Source: Isoetes engelmannii
Lineage: Eukaryota; Streptophyta; Lycopodiopsida; Isoetales; Isoetaceae
NCBI GenBank assembly: GCA_011763485.2
Contig: JAANSK020275935.1
Coordinates: 1 to 32,292, forward strand
Reading direction: 5' to 3'
DNA: 32,292 nt
Shown: positions 22,783 to 32,025 of the stretch, piece by piece
Layout: each line of letters opens with the position of its first letter
Position numbering within the stretch: the first letter of the stretch is position 1
Notes under the pieces: generated by a model
Told to the model about the DNA's origin: nothing
Database searches by the model: none
What the model saw: the letters and a program-made list of their open reading frames with translations, nothing else
Translations under genes and position numbers: made by a program

Positions 22783-23118
22783 ATGGAAGATCGCAGCATA
22801 TGCGAAATAATAAGGAATTCTGCAAGACAGCTTGAGGAGGAAAAGATCCGGCGAGCAAAACTGTTCTATAAGAATCAGACAAAGGAAGGGAAGAAAGAAC
22901 TCAGGGATTTCTTCAAGAGCTGGAGAAGGGGGAACTCTATAGCCATGAACGAGCTGTTCAACTTGGTGGACAGAGATGGAAATCAGTACCTGGACCTGGA
23001 AGAGTGCACCCTGTTCTACGTTAGCTCCACCAAACCCATCCGTGGTTCTTCTGAACGAAATTTATGTAGGCTTGATTTAGGCTGCAGACTCTTTCGCACA
23101 AGCTTCTCTATTTGTTGA
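22783..23118 (+). CDS. EF-hand protein fragment inside the Pack-MULE
   Basis: The first ATG of the open frame is at 22783 (MEDRSICEIIRNSARQLEEE); the frame is open further upstream only with non-ATG codons. The N-terminal 60 residues are charged and helical (EEEKIRRAKLFYKNQTKEG). An EF-hand calcium-binding loop follows, DRDGNQYLDLEE, with ligand positions D1, D3, N5, Y7, D9 and E12 intact, but Gln in place of the usual Gly at position 6. After about residue 85 (STKPIRGSSER) the frame is probably off: a second open frame one base away (23081-23314) continues with ADSFAQASLFVEEFQAYRL. I read this as a captured gene fragment with a frameshift or degraded intron near 23080. The donor gene is not identified, and expression is unknown. 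Confidence 0.55.
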   Translation: MEDRSICEIIRNSARQLEEEKIRRAKLFYKNQTKEGKKELRDFFKSWRRGNSIAMNELFNLVDRDGNQYLDLEECTLFYVSSTKPIRGSSERNLCRLDLGCRLFRTSFSIC

Positions 23119-23314
23119 AGAATTCCAGGCATACAGGTTGAAAATTGATCTGCCAAGTATTGGAAAAAGCATGATTTTTGCTAGAAGCGCCACGATTTTG
23201 GCTGGAAGCTTCACCGATAAGGCAGAAAATTCAACCGATCTTATGCTAGAAGCTTCAAAAATTCTCCGCGGTATGTTCTTCATCGCTGTTGCCCAAAATT
23301 TAAGGGCATTCTGA
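23081..23314 (+). pseudogene. second open frame of the captured sequence, frame-shifted from the EF-hand part
   Basis: Open from just after a TAG (23078-23080) to the TGA at 23312-23314, reading ADSFAQASLFVEEFQAYRL, KIDLPSIGKSMIFARSATIL and AGSFTDKAENSTDLMLEASK. It has protein-like composition and no recognised domain. Its last 12 or so codons lie in the inverted repeat. It probably formed one product with the EF-hand frame before a one-base change; GCTGCAG at 23081-23087 could instead be an old acceptor. Confidence 0.45.
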
Positions 23315-23383
23315 CAATTTTTTGAAAAACAGGGGTATTTTAACAAATATGCATAAATACAAGGGCATTTTCACAATTCTCCC
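23277..23383. repeat. right terminal inverted repeat of the Mutator-like element
   Basis: The reverse complement begins GGGAGAATTGTGAAAATGCC. It overlaps the last codons of the second internal open frame (stop at 23312-23314), so that frame runs into the repeat. Confidence 0.85.
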
Positions 23384-23392
23384 AAAGAAATA
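23384..23392. repeat. 9-bp target-site duplication, right copy
   Basis: AAAGAAATA directly outside the right inverted repeat, identical to 22258-22266. The motif is A-rich, so its exact edges could be one base off. Confidence 0.75.
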
Positions 23393-24590
23393 TGGTAGGG
23401 ATATATGAAATATGGGGGAGGACAATTCCGTATGAGGGTAATTTCTCTTGACCCCATGCACGCACATGCCCTATATAGCTTACATTAGGTGCCCCCCGTG
23501 GTCCAAGCTCCAAAATAGAAATCAAATTTATTGTCCCATATTAGAATCTTCCTAACGTGAGATTAAGCTATGAATCCAAATGCTGCAAGTTATTTGAAGG
23601 TACTATACCATCATATAGCAACACTACACTTGGAGCCATGTTAACACTAGAGTTGTCTCTTGATGGACCATAAATGATTCATTTGTATGCTTCACCTTAA
23701 AATTATATGAAATGGAATAAAATTTAGTTAGACCCTTTCTACGGGTTAATATATGGCAGCTGCATAGGAAAAATAGTCAAAAATACATATATCCCTGAAA
23801 TTAAAAGTTATGCTTAGATAAATTAAGGGGGTCCGGTTTAGTTTGCTTCATGTTTACATCATATAAAACTGTATTAATATAAAGATTTTATTTTTATTTT
23901 TTTTAGCAGGGTTGCCTAAATCGAGGTGCACCATTTCCTCAAATTCTAAGGTGTCCACGTAAAGTGCCACATCAACCCAAATTTTTATTCTCCGTTGACC
24001 TTCCAACTTTTTGATCCAAGGGTCAAGGAAATTTGGAAAATTAGAAGATCGCTTCTTCCGAAGCGTGCAGCAGAGCTCCCGGCTCCTGTGATGTCGAGGC
24101 TTTCTGCAAGTCCCGGTGTTTCCCAAATGCTGGCCTTGGCTCTGCTATTGCCGAGGTCTTCATCCAATCTAAGATATTCAGTTCCATATCAACGTCCACG
24201 AAAATGGAAAAAAACGATGGAAATTTGCCTTCGTTTCTTTCGAGCTTCCAAGCTCTTTATTTTTTTTTTTACAGAGCTATCAAGTCCAGTTCCAATGCTA
24301 GGTTGAGGGACAACCGATCACTTGAGCAGCTAGGCTGATGAAGCTGCAGTTGTCTGCTCCTAAAATTGGCTTTGCAGGCTTTGACTTGAGAACACAACTG
24401 CGTAGTCATGTTTTTCTCCCCACTAAATCGACCCAAGGTTGCACAGGTATACATTTTGCATAAAGTCGTTAAGAGCTATAAGTATATGTTTTTTCTGTGG
24501 TTTGCATATAGGACATGCTCTGCACTGCATCCACAACAAATCATTTGCATATTTAAAACATCTACACATATATTCTGGAATGAACGCACT
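23393..24590. other. intergenic, no supported gene
   Basis: AT-rich. Open frames at 23995-24306 (plus) and 23854-24126 (minus) overlap and are unrecognised. A perfect CGCTTC/GAAGCG hairpin lies at 24050-24065. A long T run at 24258-24270 may mark an old insertion. Confidence 0.5.
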
Positions 24591-24812
24591 CAGACAAGCG
24601 TTGGTCTAATTGTGAAGATCAAAACTGATGGTTGTCAAGCAAGAAAGGTCTTGGAAACATTCTTAGTCGCTCTGTTTTGTGCCAATATCTCCTTGCTCAA
24701 GCTAGATGACATGCAGAGAAAAGTATTTGATAGGAGCGCCAGTGCACTAGATCGTGTTATCAATGTGAAGGATATTGTTAGAATTGTTGATGGGCATTTC
24801 AAGATTGACTGA
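24591..24812 (+). other. coding-like 3' segment, unrecognised
   Basis: The plus-strand frame ending at the TGA 24810-24812 reads DGCQARKVLETFLVALFCAN, then LLKLDDMQRKVFDRSASALD, then RVINVKDIVRIVDGHFKID. Composition and hydrophobic patterning look like the end of a real protein. I found no upstream exons with certainty, and no family came to mind. It may be a gene remnant. Confidence 0.3.
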
Positions 24813-25905
24813 TCAATATAACCCATTTTTGCTTATTTCTCATATATCAGCTCTTGCATTTCATTCACTTTAAACATTCATACCTTTGGGTTGAAATCAG
24901 TCGTTTGAACTTAAGTTTTTAGTTAATTTGTATGTGGTGTTTCTTTCTTTCTTTCATTATGAAATCACGTCTTACTGATAATTGATGTCTCTGAAGATGA
25001 ATACCTGGTTAAATCGTTGCTTAGGTTTCTATGACCCATTTAGGTTGGTAGTATTTATTTTCAGAAACTTTAATATGACAGTGCATCCAAGTTGGAGCTA
25101 GTGGAACAAGAAAAAGCTCTGGTGTAGCCTTGATGGAGAGGTTAAAAATTACTTATTCACCATAAGATGCAAATGAGATTGTAGTGATTGAAGGAGCTTC
25201 TAGGTGGGTACTTACCTAGCTGCAATAGTCTCATAAGATATGAAGCTTGAGCAGCTAGGTAGGTTCACATTTATCTCCATGTTCTAGACAAGCTGTTCAA
25301 GTGGAATATGAGTCGGTCTCTTTAGGATTATGTTGCAATATTTGAAATAGTCGTCCAAGGCTTTTTTATTTTGCCCATGTTCTGTACAGGCTCTATAAAC
25401 GTAGAAGTTTATGGAAGAATATTGTCTTTTTCTTTTTGAAACAGTCCATACGCATTTTCTACTGCTCGTCTTATATTAATCATATATGTTGATTGCTGCC
25501 GATGTTATTAGTGTCATACGAATTGTGCCCAATACAAGCATGGATAAGTTTGTTTGTCCAAAGTATTGATGGCGACAACAAATGCTGTTAAATGCGATTA
25601 TCTGGATTAAACTGCTGTTCTCTCTCATTTTTGCAAATAACGCTTACTCAAAACGTTTATGCTGAGTATAAGTTGTTTCCTTTCCCTAGAAACCTATACT
25701 AGAAAGATATGCTCTACGCCTTATATTGCGTGAATCAAGGCATGCTGCATGATCATATAGATCGCATCAGTGGTTTTGAGAGTTGCATTAACTAATGGCC
25801 TTAGGAATGTCTGCAAGCATTCAAATAGTAGTTGCAAACCATTTGACTATTTAAAATCCTTAAAAACATTGCTTTGATGCATGCTTCATTTTCTTTTACT
25901 TGCAG

Positions 25906-26036
25906 ATTTTGTGCCTCATGTTTGTGATGCCATTTATAGTCATATTATCTACATGTAAGTTGTCTTTGTGTCGTATTTGATATGCTTATGGTGCCTTTTG
26001 ATGCTTACATAATTGCAGGTCAAAAAACTATTACAG
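25906..26036 (+). other. possible small exons of an unknown plus-strand gene or remnant
   Basis: Segment 25906-25954 is flanked by TTGCAG and GTAAGT and reads FVPHVCDAIYSHIIYM across the junction. Segment 26019-26036 is flanked by TTGCAG and GTAAAT and continues SKNYYR in the same phase. The splice signals are good, but the exons are tiny and cannot be extended confidently in either direction. Confidence 0.25.
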
Positions 26037-26139
26037 GTAAATTGTTGCAACCGGGAGTACTGCTGATAAATGGAATGGTGCTTCCACGGGCTTCCACATA
26101 TAAAACAATAGATATGCTTCAAAAGTGGTACGTCATTCT

Positions 26140-27500
26140 GTGCACTTGTCTGTATATTTCTTTGGTATCTATCCATTCATCCACTTTAACATCATCCTAC
26201 CATGCTGCTTAATCAAATTGTTAAATTGAAAGAGCTTAATTTAAAAAAAACATAGAATTGCTTCGTGAGAATAAGCTTTAGCAATCCATGTTGCTGAGTA
26301 TTTGACTCCCAAATAAATGCATGCTAAGACAATTCCCATGAAGAATCAAGGTTGCAGGTTGTTAACCAGCCTTGCCCAACTAAACATTTACACAAATGCA
26401 TAAGGATGCAGTGGGAAAACAGAGGAAGGAAGAGCCTAGGTGCCATTGAAGAAGTTGAAGAAATGCAAGAACGAGCCAGAAAAAGGATCTGTTCTTAAGT
26501 GCATTGAAGGTATTCGGCATTACAATTGCTTCAAGAGTTACTTCATAAACACTTCATGTATAGTTGTACTATAGAAAACTTCAATATAAAGTTGTGCATA
26601 TTGGTTTTATTAATATGAGCTAAGAGCTAGTTCCTGCATCTAGGTTAAATCCTTAGCAGTTATTTTTGTATTATTTTGTGACCAAGAAAGGAAGTGTTGC
26701 TTTTCTTGCATTATCAGGTAATGACACAAGTGTTGCTCTTATTGTCAAAGCCCACTGCAGATATATGTGGAGGTTGGCTTCTAAAAGATAAATTAAATAA
26801 GGATCTTTCATTTGTTACTATATATCTATGCTGGTCATGCTTGAACATGCAGCCCATGAGTTAAGACTAGTAAATAATGTATGTATCATAGTACATCTAT
26901 ATTTTATTATTGATGCGCCATAATTGGCCAGAAATAACCCTGTTGAAAACAAGTCCTTTTATTGCTTCAAGAAGCTACAAATGTGCTTATGGTATCATCG
27001 TGCATATAAAATGCAGTAAGTAGTCTTTCTTATATGGTGACAATCTTATTTACAAAATTCAAAACTAAAAGGATTGTAAGCAGCTGCATAATGTATGCCT
27101 ATTGTATTTATATGGCACATATAGATGTTCAATTGCTTGCTCCCTAACCATTTCAACAAATTGATCCTACAATTATATGGTGTATTTCTCTATTTTTTGA
27201 AGTTCATAAATGTTTGTAGACCAAATAAGATCATGCATAACCCACTTGAAGGTGCAGATTCAAGTGAATCTTGTTGGAAAACAAGGTGTCAGCCATTGCT
27301 CTTGCCTTCCTAGAGGCTTAACGTTTCTAGAATGCCAATTAGCATTGAGCTTATGTGTAACATGTTTTAACATATTTGGAATATGATTTAGAGTGTTTTA
27401 TTTTAAAACCTATAGTATTCCTTTTACTAATTGTCTACTAATCACTAACACCTCCTGACAAACAACAAAAGTTAGAAATGTCTAATTCTGTTTGAACCAG
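26140..27500. other. intergenic, nothing supported
   Basis: AT-rich, with short open frames only. An acceptor-like GTTGCAG near 26353 precedes a short open stretch, but it has no partner donor and no recognisable product. Confidence 0.5.
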
Positions 27501-27874
27501 ATGATGGACGAACTAGCTCCAATTCCTTTTACAAAGTGAAAGTAAGCATCAACACACAGGCTAGACCAAATAACTTTGGAAGGAAAGTTTTGGACCAGTC
27601 CACAACAAAGCAAAGACAACAAAACATGCTACGACGTTGGCTAACTTTGGAGGGATAGTTCTTGTACTATTTTTTAAATAAGAAAATCCATAACTATTCT
27701 TTTCTTGAAGGATTGCTACCGTGGCAAAACATTCATCCATTTGTAGCACCCACATCAATAAGGTTTTCCAACCAAACAAAACCCTCTCAATGTTGTAAAC
27801 AAGCAATAACTTGTTCTTGTAATTCCTTTGTATCTAAGAACAACATTGGACATCCCATACATGCACAACCCCTT

Positions 27875-28448
27875 TTAGAAACCTTTCCAAGACAAGGGAG
27901 ATACAACAGGTGGTGAAAGCATTTCTTTTAGAACATAATTATATCCACTAGTATCCTCACAAGTAACTAGCTGCTTTTCACAATCAATGAGAGCCTTACA
28001 TGGTTTTAACCATGACATCCCCAAAATAGCATCATATTTCCATAGGCTCAATACTTCAAAACTAGTTTGGGACTTCAAGTCCTTTATTTTGAACTTAACG
28101 TTTTCTATCATGGAAAGAAGTCTTAATGTGTCATCAGCTAACTTCGAGCCTTACATGGATCTAACCATGACATCCCCAAGGTAGCATCATATTTCCCTAC
28201 TAGGAAATAGGAAATCTTCATGTTCCATCAGCTAACTCCACATATATAGGAACCCGACTACTCGTATTCAAATCTAATTTCTTAGCCGAGATTGGGGAGA
28301 TAAAGCAATGGGTAACACCACAATCAATAAGAAACAAAATAGGAGTTCTAGGAATAGTACCTGGCATTCGAATGACCATGGCTTCACTGTCCACATTGCC
28401 TTGATTGAGTGCAACGTACATGTGTATCCTTTCTCCAGGAGGATCCAT
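27875..28448 (-). pseudogene. retropepsin-like aspartic protease with altered active site and a partial duplication
   Basis: The N-terminal part reads TPILFLIDCGVTHCFISPIS. The catalytic D-S/T-G triad is here D-C-G, which would be atypical. The substrate flap region reads RVPIYVELADGT. The C-terminal part KYDAILGMSWLKPCKALID occurs at about 28046-27990 and again, as KYDATLGMSWLDPCKA, at about 28202-28146, so a segment was duplicated. The frames are broken between the copies. Confidence 0.75.
27987..28240. repeat. partial tandem duplication within the protease region
   Basis: GAGCCTTACATGG...AACCATGACATCCCCAA...TAGCATCATATTTCC occurs at about 27991-28043 and 28147-28199. TCATCAGCTAACTTC near 28131 recurs as CCATCAGCTAACTCC near 28226. 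The second copy lacks about 60 internal bases of the first. Confidence 0.75.
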
Positions 28449-28804
28449 GATCCTTGCAGCACTAATTTCAATTGCAGGATTTTGTTGGTATTATGGGCCC
28501 GTTGTTATTTCCTTGTTGTCCTCGGCCATCTTTGTTGCTATTAGAAAGGCCTGCACGACCAACTCTATTTCTCTACCTTGTATTCCTCTGCCTTGGCACT
28601 ATTGGCCTGTTGTTATCTCTAAGTTCTCCTCGCCCACCCTTGTTACTATTAGAAGGGCCTGCACGACCACCTCTATTTCCTTTACCCTGTATTTATTTGG
28701 CTTGACTTTGTTCATAACCACTATTGAAATTTTGCCTAGGCCATTGGTTTGGGCTACCATCACATTGAGAACTAGCAGATAAGGCTATACTATCTGCCCA
28801 AGCT

Positions 28805-28858
28805 GTCCTTGGGCAATCCGTCCATAATGCCCAACTTCTGGGCATCTAAAACATCTAT
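28805..28858 (-). pseudogene. CCHC zinc knuckle with frameshift
   Basis: The minus strand reads HRCFRCPEVGHYG; then a one-base shift is needed to reach DCPRTAWADSIAL. Together these form the C-x2-C-x4-H-x4-C knuckle of the nucleocapsid part of gag, now split over two frames. Confidence 0.65.
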
Positions 28859-28869
28859 GCTCACTGATA

Positions 28870-29694
28870 CACCTCGCTCTAGGTTCATCAGTCAATGGCG
28901 CAAGAGCAGGATGACATCCTTGATTTTGACCACCCTTGGACACTCATTGCCCGTGCACACATACTTTCTCGGTTATAGGATTTACCTTTACTCATGACGT
29001 TCCCAGCCGGCCATGTAGAAGGCACATGCCTTTTCTTTCGAGCTTCCAGACTTGCCTTCTCAACAAGATCAGCTTCCTGGTTCTTAGCAATGCTAACTAC
29101 CTCCTCCAGATCTTTATAAGCTACACGGGACATACTACTTTTGATATCAACATGAAGATCTTTCACAAGCACACAGATTCTCTTTATCATCAAAAGGACA
29201 ATGCTACTGCACTTTTTTGAACTTCACATTGTACTGGGCCACAATAACCTTTTGAGTTAATTCCAAAATATCATTCATCTTATCAACTTTGTATCCTAGA
29301 GGTATAAAGTGTCCCTTAAAGGCATTTTTAAATGCTTCCATGTAGCGTGAGCTGTTATCTTATTTAGATCACAAAAATAATTCTCCCACCATACCCTAGC
29401 AAATCCTCCAAGCATCGTTGAGACAGCATGGCCTTGACAGAATCCTTAGCATGAATTAAAGTAAAACTTGACACCATGCAGCCATGCGTCAGCATCATCA
29501 CCAGTGACATTTTCTCCAGTAAAGACCTCTCTCTTAGTATCCCTCAACACCTCTACTGCCTTGTCGGCTTTGTTCTTTTCAGGCGATGCATTCTACTGCA
29601 ACATTTGCTAGATGGTTTGCAAAACTGTAGCTATATCAGGAGTTCCACTAACTTCAGCTCCACTATATTGTCTAGTTCCTCCTAGAGAATCCAT
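28870..29694 (-). pseudogene. gag of the Ty3/gypsy remnant
   Basis: The gag start is read at the ATG complementary to 29694-29692 (MDSLGGTRQYSGAEVSGT). It is followed by the retrotransposon gag core (FTGENVTGDDADAWLHGVKF and, further on, ARVWWENYF). The later part reads YKDLEEVVSIAKNQEADLVE and ARKKRHVPSTW. At least four stop codons interrupt the frame, and a frame change lies around 29230. In life this would be the capsid-forming protein of the element. Confidence 0.75.
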
Positions 29695-29787
29695 CTTTAT
29701 GATGATCTGCAACCAAGGCAAGGAATATCAATGGTTGAATATCTCACAATCCCAAACCATTCCAAGCATTGTGCATGATCAAACCTC

Positions 29788-29800
29788 GGCTCTGATACCA
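29788..29800 (-). promoter_or_regulatory. primer binding site for initiator tRNA-Met
   Basis: The minus strand reads TGGTATCAGAGCC, complementary to the 3' end of plant initiator methionine tRNA. This is the usual minus-strand primer of plant LTR retrotransposons. Confidence 0.9.
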
Positions 29801-29802
29801 AC

Positions 29803-30156
29803 TGTAACGGGCCTGGCCAATTAACCCTATGACAACTGGATATCCCGTCATACTTGACCGTTGGTATCCATGGAATACTTATTTCAATGCATGCTTTGTT
29901 GGTCAACGAATTTACAATGCAACCATGCCCAAAGGATATAGTAAAGATCAAGCATGCGCAGGTCCTCAGAATTCAACCCAAAGTGCTGCCTTAGCAACCC
30001 ATCCATTGCGGTAGTAAGACGTAATTATGATATGCATATATTGCGTACAATAGTTATCCTTACTGCTGCAATTGATGGAGACTGAAATAAATTATTCCTA
30101 TGTACAAGTAAACATGTTTAAAGACATTACAACACAATATTAACTTATATTAACAA
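29803..30156 (-). repeat. LTR remnant (5' LTR of the minus-strand element)
   Basis: The LTR 3' end is read as ...GGCCCGTTACA on the minus strand (plus strand TGTAACGGGCC from 29803), two bases from the primer site. The other end cannot be fixed because no second LTR is present for comparison and the LINE begins at 30157. Confidence 0.55.
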
Positions 30157-30275
30157 TTTTTTTTTTTTGAAGGACGTCAAACTCTATTCAATATTCTACA
30201 AAGTACAAGTATAATTGCACATGCAGGAATAAAATCTTAGTGGACAAAGAAAATCCACTGAGTAAAGCAACCCGC

Positions 30276-31560
30276 CTATGCAAGGGGTGATATACCCAAA
30301 TACACCTCAAAAATTAAGTGTTTCTTCTCAGGTGCGAGCTGAAAACATTGGTATGCCTTTATCAATCTATCTTCTGCCTCATGAAGAAGCTGGTCAGCAG
30401 TAATTGTCAAGCCTTTCAAGATACACCACCGTCTCCTTTTCCAAATAGACCACACCAACCAACCAACCAACCAACCAACCAACCAGATGCCAAATGAAAA
30501 GCCTGCTGCCGCAACCTGTTCCAAGTGGAGGGGTAAACCGCAAGAAGCACTTGCTGGCAAGTGAAGGCTACATCAAAAAGAGATAACAACCACGACCAAA
30601 CTGGATGGACTTGGTCGCATAGGAAAAAACAATGCTCGAGAGTTTCAGGTTGGCCCTTACACAATGGGCAAAGTTCTGAAATACGGGGAGCAAACTTATG
30701 AACCAGCACGTTAACCTGCAGACATCTATGAAGGATCTGCCACTACAAGGCAGAGACTTTAGGATGAAGCAACTTATCCCAAGCCCAAGCCCACATTCGC
30801 TTCCACTGAGGAGGAGGAAGGCGAAACTGCCAACCAGTCCGAGGGGAAACAACATCAGCGTCGGCTAACTTCTAATATAAAGAATGCACAAGACGGCGTG
30901 CGTTGACAACTTGAGGACCAATCCAAATAGGCACATCAGTTGTTGGGGAGGAAGTGGCTAGCAGAATATTAGCCACCTTTTGCCAAAAACCTCTGTCCCA
31001 TTGAGATAGCATGAATTTAGTCTGAAAAGCATCCCAATGCAACAAGTGACCGGCCTCATACCAAGCACCTACTGTGAGAATTCCAGCCAACCTCCAACGC
31101 TGCTGAGTTAATGGATGTACACCATCACACAGAGGCAAATGATTATCCAATGGAATCCACCAACACGGAGCACTTAACTGTGTGCATGCATCAGGATTAA
31201 TTCGAAAGAGTGCACGAACTGTCTCCCAAGAATTAAGTAGACCCTTTAAGAAGAGGGAGGCAATAGGATATGGGCGAAACTGATAAAAGAGACTCCAAGG
31301 AAGAGACGCCCTAAGTGCTAGTTTTCCAAAAGAGCTACACTGCCCAGATGCTTGCAGAACCAACCTCATTCTAGGTGAATGTACCATACCCGCCAGGTAG
31401 CGGCAGATGAACTTAGAAATCATAATTTTACTCTGTAGGGCAAAGTCAATCATACCTAGCCCACCAGCAAACCTTGGCTTGATACATGTGGACCAAGCAA
31501 GCTTCACAACCACACATGTCTTAGTACCAGCCCATATGAAGTTGCGAACAATTGCTACAA
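30276..31560 (-). pseudogene. LINE ORF2 C-terminal part (reverse transcriptase tail and zf-RVT)
   Basis: The main frame starts near the FIWAGTK block and runs through CIKPRFAGGLGMIDFALQSK and a helical connector to a TAG (about 30872). It continues in the same frame through ADVVSPRTGWQFRLPPPQW to a second TAG, inside HPKVSAL*WQILHRCL. It then reads the zinc-binding motif CPLCKGQPETLEHCFFLC (C-x2-C-x8-H-x3-C spacing). After the TTGG repeat the end (WSIWKRRRWCILKGL) is in a different frame. Two in-frame TAG codons and a repeat-driven frameshift make it non-functional, although most of the frame is preserved, so it is fairly young. Confidence 0.8.
30455..30484. repeat. (CCAA)n microsatellite within LINE coding sequence
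   Basis: About seven CCAA units; on the coding strand they give repeated Gly-Trp-Leu-Val. The unit is four bases, so a change in number shifts the ORF2 frame. The frame does change across this repeat. Confidence 0.85.
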
Positions 31561-31900
31561 CCTCCTAAAATTTGGCTTGTGATGCAAGCACATCAGACGC
31601 CATATAGACATGAGTGTTGCTGAGAACATGCTTAGCAACTATATATTATCCTCCCTGCCAAGGAAAGCTTAGCTGTATTCCACCAGAAAAGGTGCTTGCG
31701 CAAGCTATCAACTATAACATCCCATGCATCCGAGGTAGAAATATGCTAGGAATGCCTAGGAGTTTCGTGGTCTTACCATGAGGAAACACTTTCCATGGAT
31801 ATTCGTGAACACATGGAGGCACTGCAGCATCTAATGTCCATAAAGCAGAGCACTTTGACCATCCAACAAGAACCCCTGATGCCAAACAATGTTTGAAATG

Positions 31901-31927
31901 AAACGGGAAAATTTAAAGTTCCCGTTT
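31901..31927. repeat. perfect 9-bp hairpin
   Basis: AAACGGGAA (31901-31909) and TTCCCGTTT (31919-31927) are perfect reverse complements with a 9-base loop, just beyond the truncated 5' end of the LINE. Confidence 0.7.
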
Positions 31928-31973
31928 GAAAGATTCCCTCAAAAATTTTGGAAGTTTTTTAAAATGTATCAAA

Positions 31974-32025
31974 TTAGAGGCATTTTTGTGTTGACAGTAC
32001 TAGACAAAAAAAAAAATGCCTCTAA
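31974..32025. repeat. 14-bp inverted repeat
   Basis: TTAGAGGCATTTTT (31974-31987) and AAAAATGCCTCTAA (32012-32025) are perfect reverse complements 24 bases apart. They could be the core of a small foldback element or MITE; no target duplication was identified. Confidence 0.65.

Larger units (their letters stand above)
22267..23383. mobile_element. non-autonomous Mutator-like element (Pack-MULE type) carrying an EF-hand coding sequence
   Basis: A 1117-bp element bounded by long terminal inverted repeats. 22267-22349 and the reverse complement of 23301-23383 align base for base over 83 bp with five mismatches counted by hand. After a 3-bp length difference the similarity continues (CAGCGATGAA at 22359-22368 and 23288-23279). 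The ends start GG. A perfect 9-bp direct repeat AAAGAAATA abuts both ends (22258-22266 and 23384-23392), the duplication size typical of Mutator-like transposons. No transposase is encoded. The interior is less AT-rich than the flanks and carries coding sequence, the signature of a Pack-MULE. Confidence 0.85.
27875..30156 (-). mobile_element. decayed Ty3/gypsy-type LTR retrotransposon, 5' part only
   Basis: On the minus strand the order is LTR end, primer binding site, gag, zinc knuckle, aspartic protease. Reverse transcriptase, RNase H, integrase and the second LTR are not recognisable in the window; the copy is truncated below about 27875. Many stops and frame changes show that it is inactive. 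The gag-to-protease order and motif style match plant Ty3/gypsy elements. Sequence 27500-27874 may be further decayed pol, but no motif is recognisable. The far end of the LTR is interrupted by the LINE tail at 30157. Confidence 0.8.
30157..31899 (-). mobile_element. 5'-truncated LINE (non-LTR retrotransposon)
   Basis: A minus-strand element whose 3' end is a 12-A tail (T run 30157-30168 on the plus strand). It contains only the end of ORF2: the thumb region of reverse transcriptase and a zf-RVT domain. Upstream blocks read LASGVLVGWSKCSALW, VFPHGKTTKLLGIPS, then after a frame change LFWWNTAKLSLAGR, and VRNFIWAGTK. 5' truncation with a poly(A) tail is typical of target-primed LINE insertion. 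It lies against the LTR remnant and was probably inserted into it. Confidence 0.8.

Noticed and set aside
22152-23468. Larger inverted repeat with CATGTG...GTG ends outside the Pack-MULE
   Set aside because: The outer sequences align only loosely, with many gaps, whereas the repeat starting at 22267/23383 is near-identical and is bounded by a perfect 9-bp duplication. The outer similarity is probably chance in low-complexity sequence.
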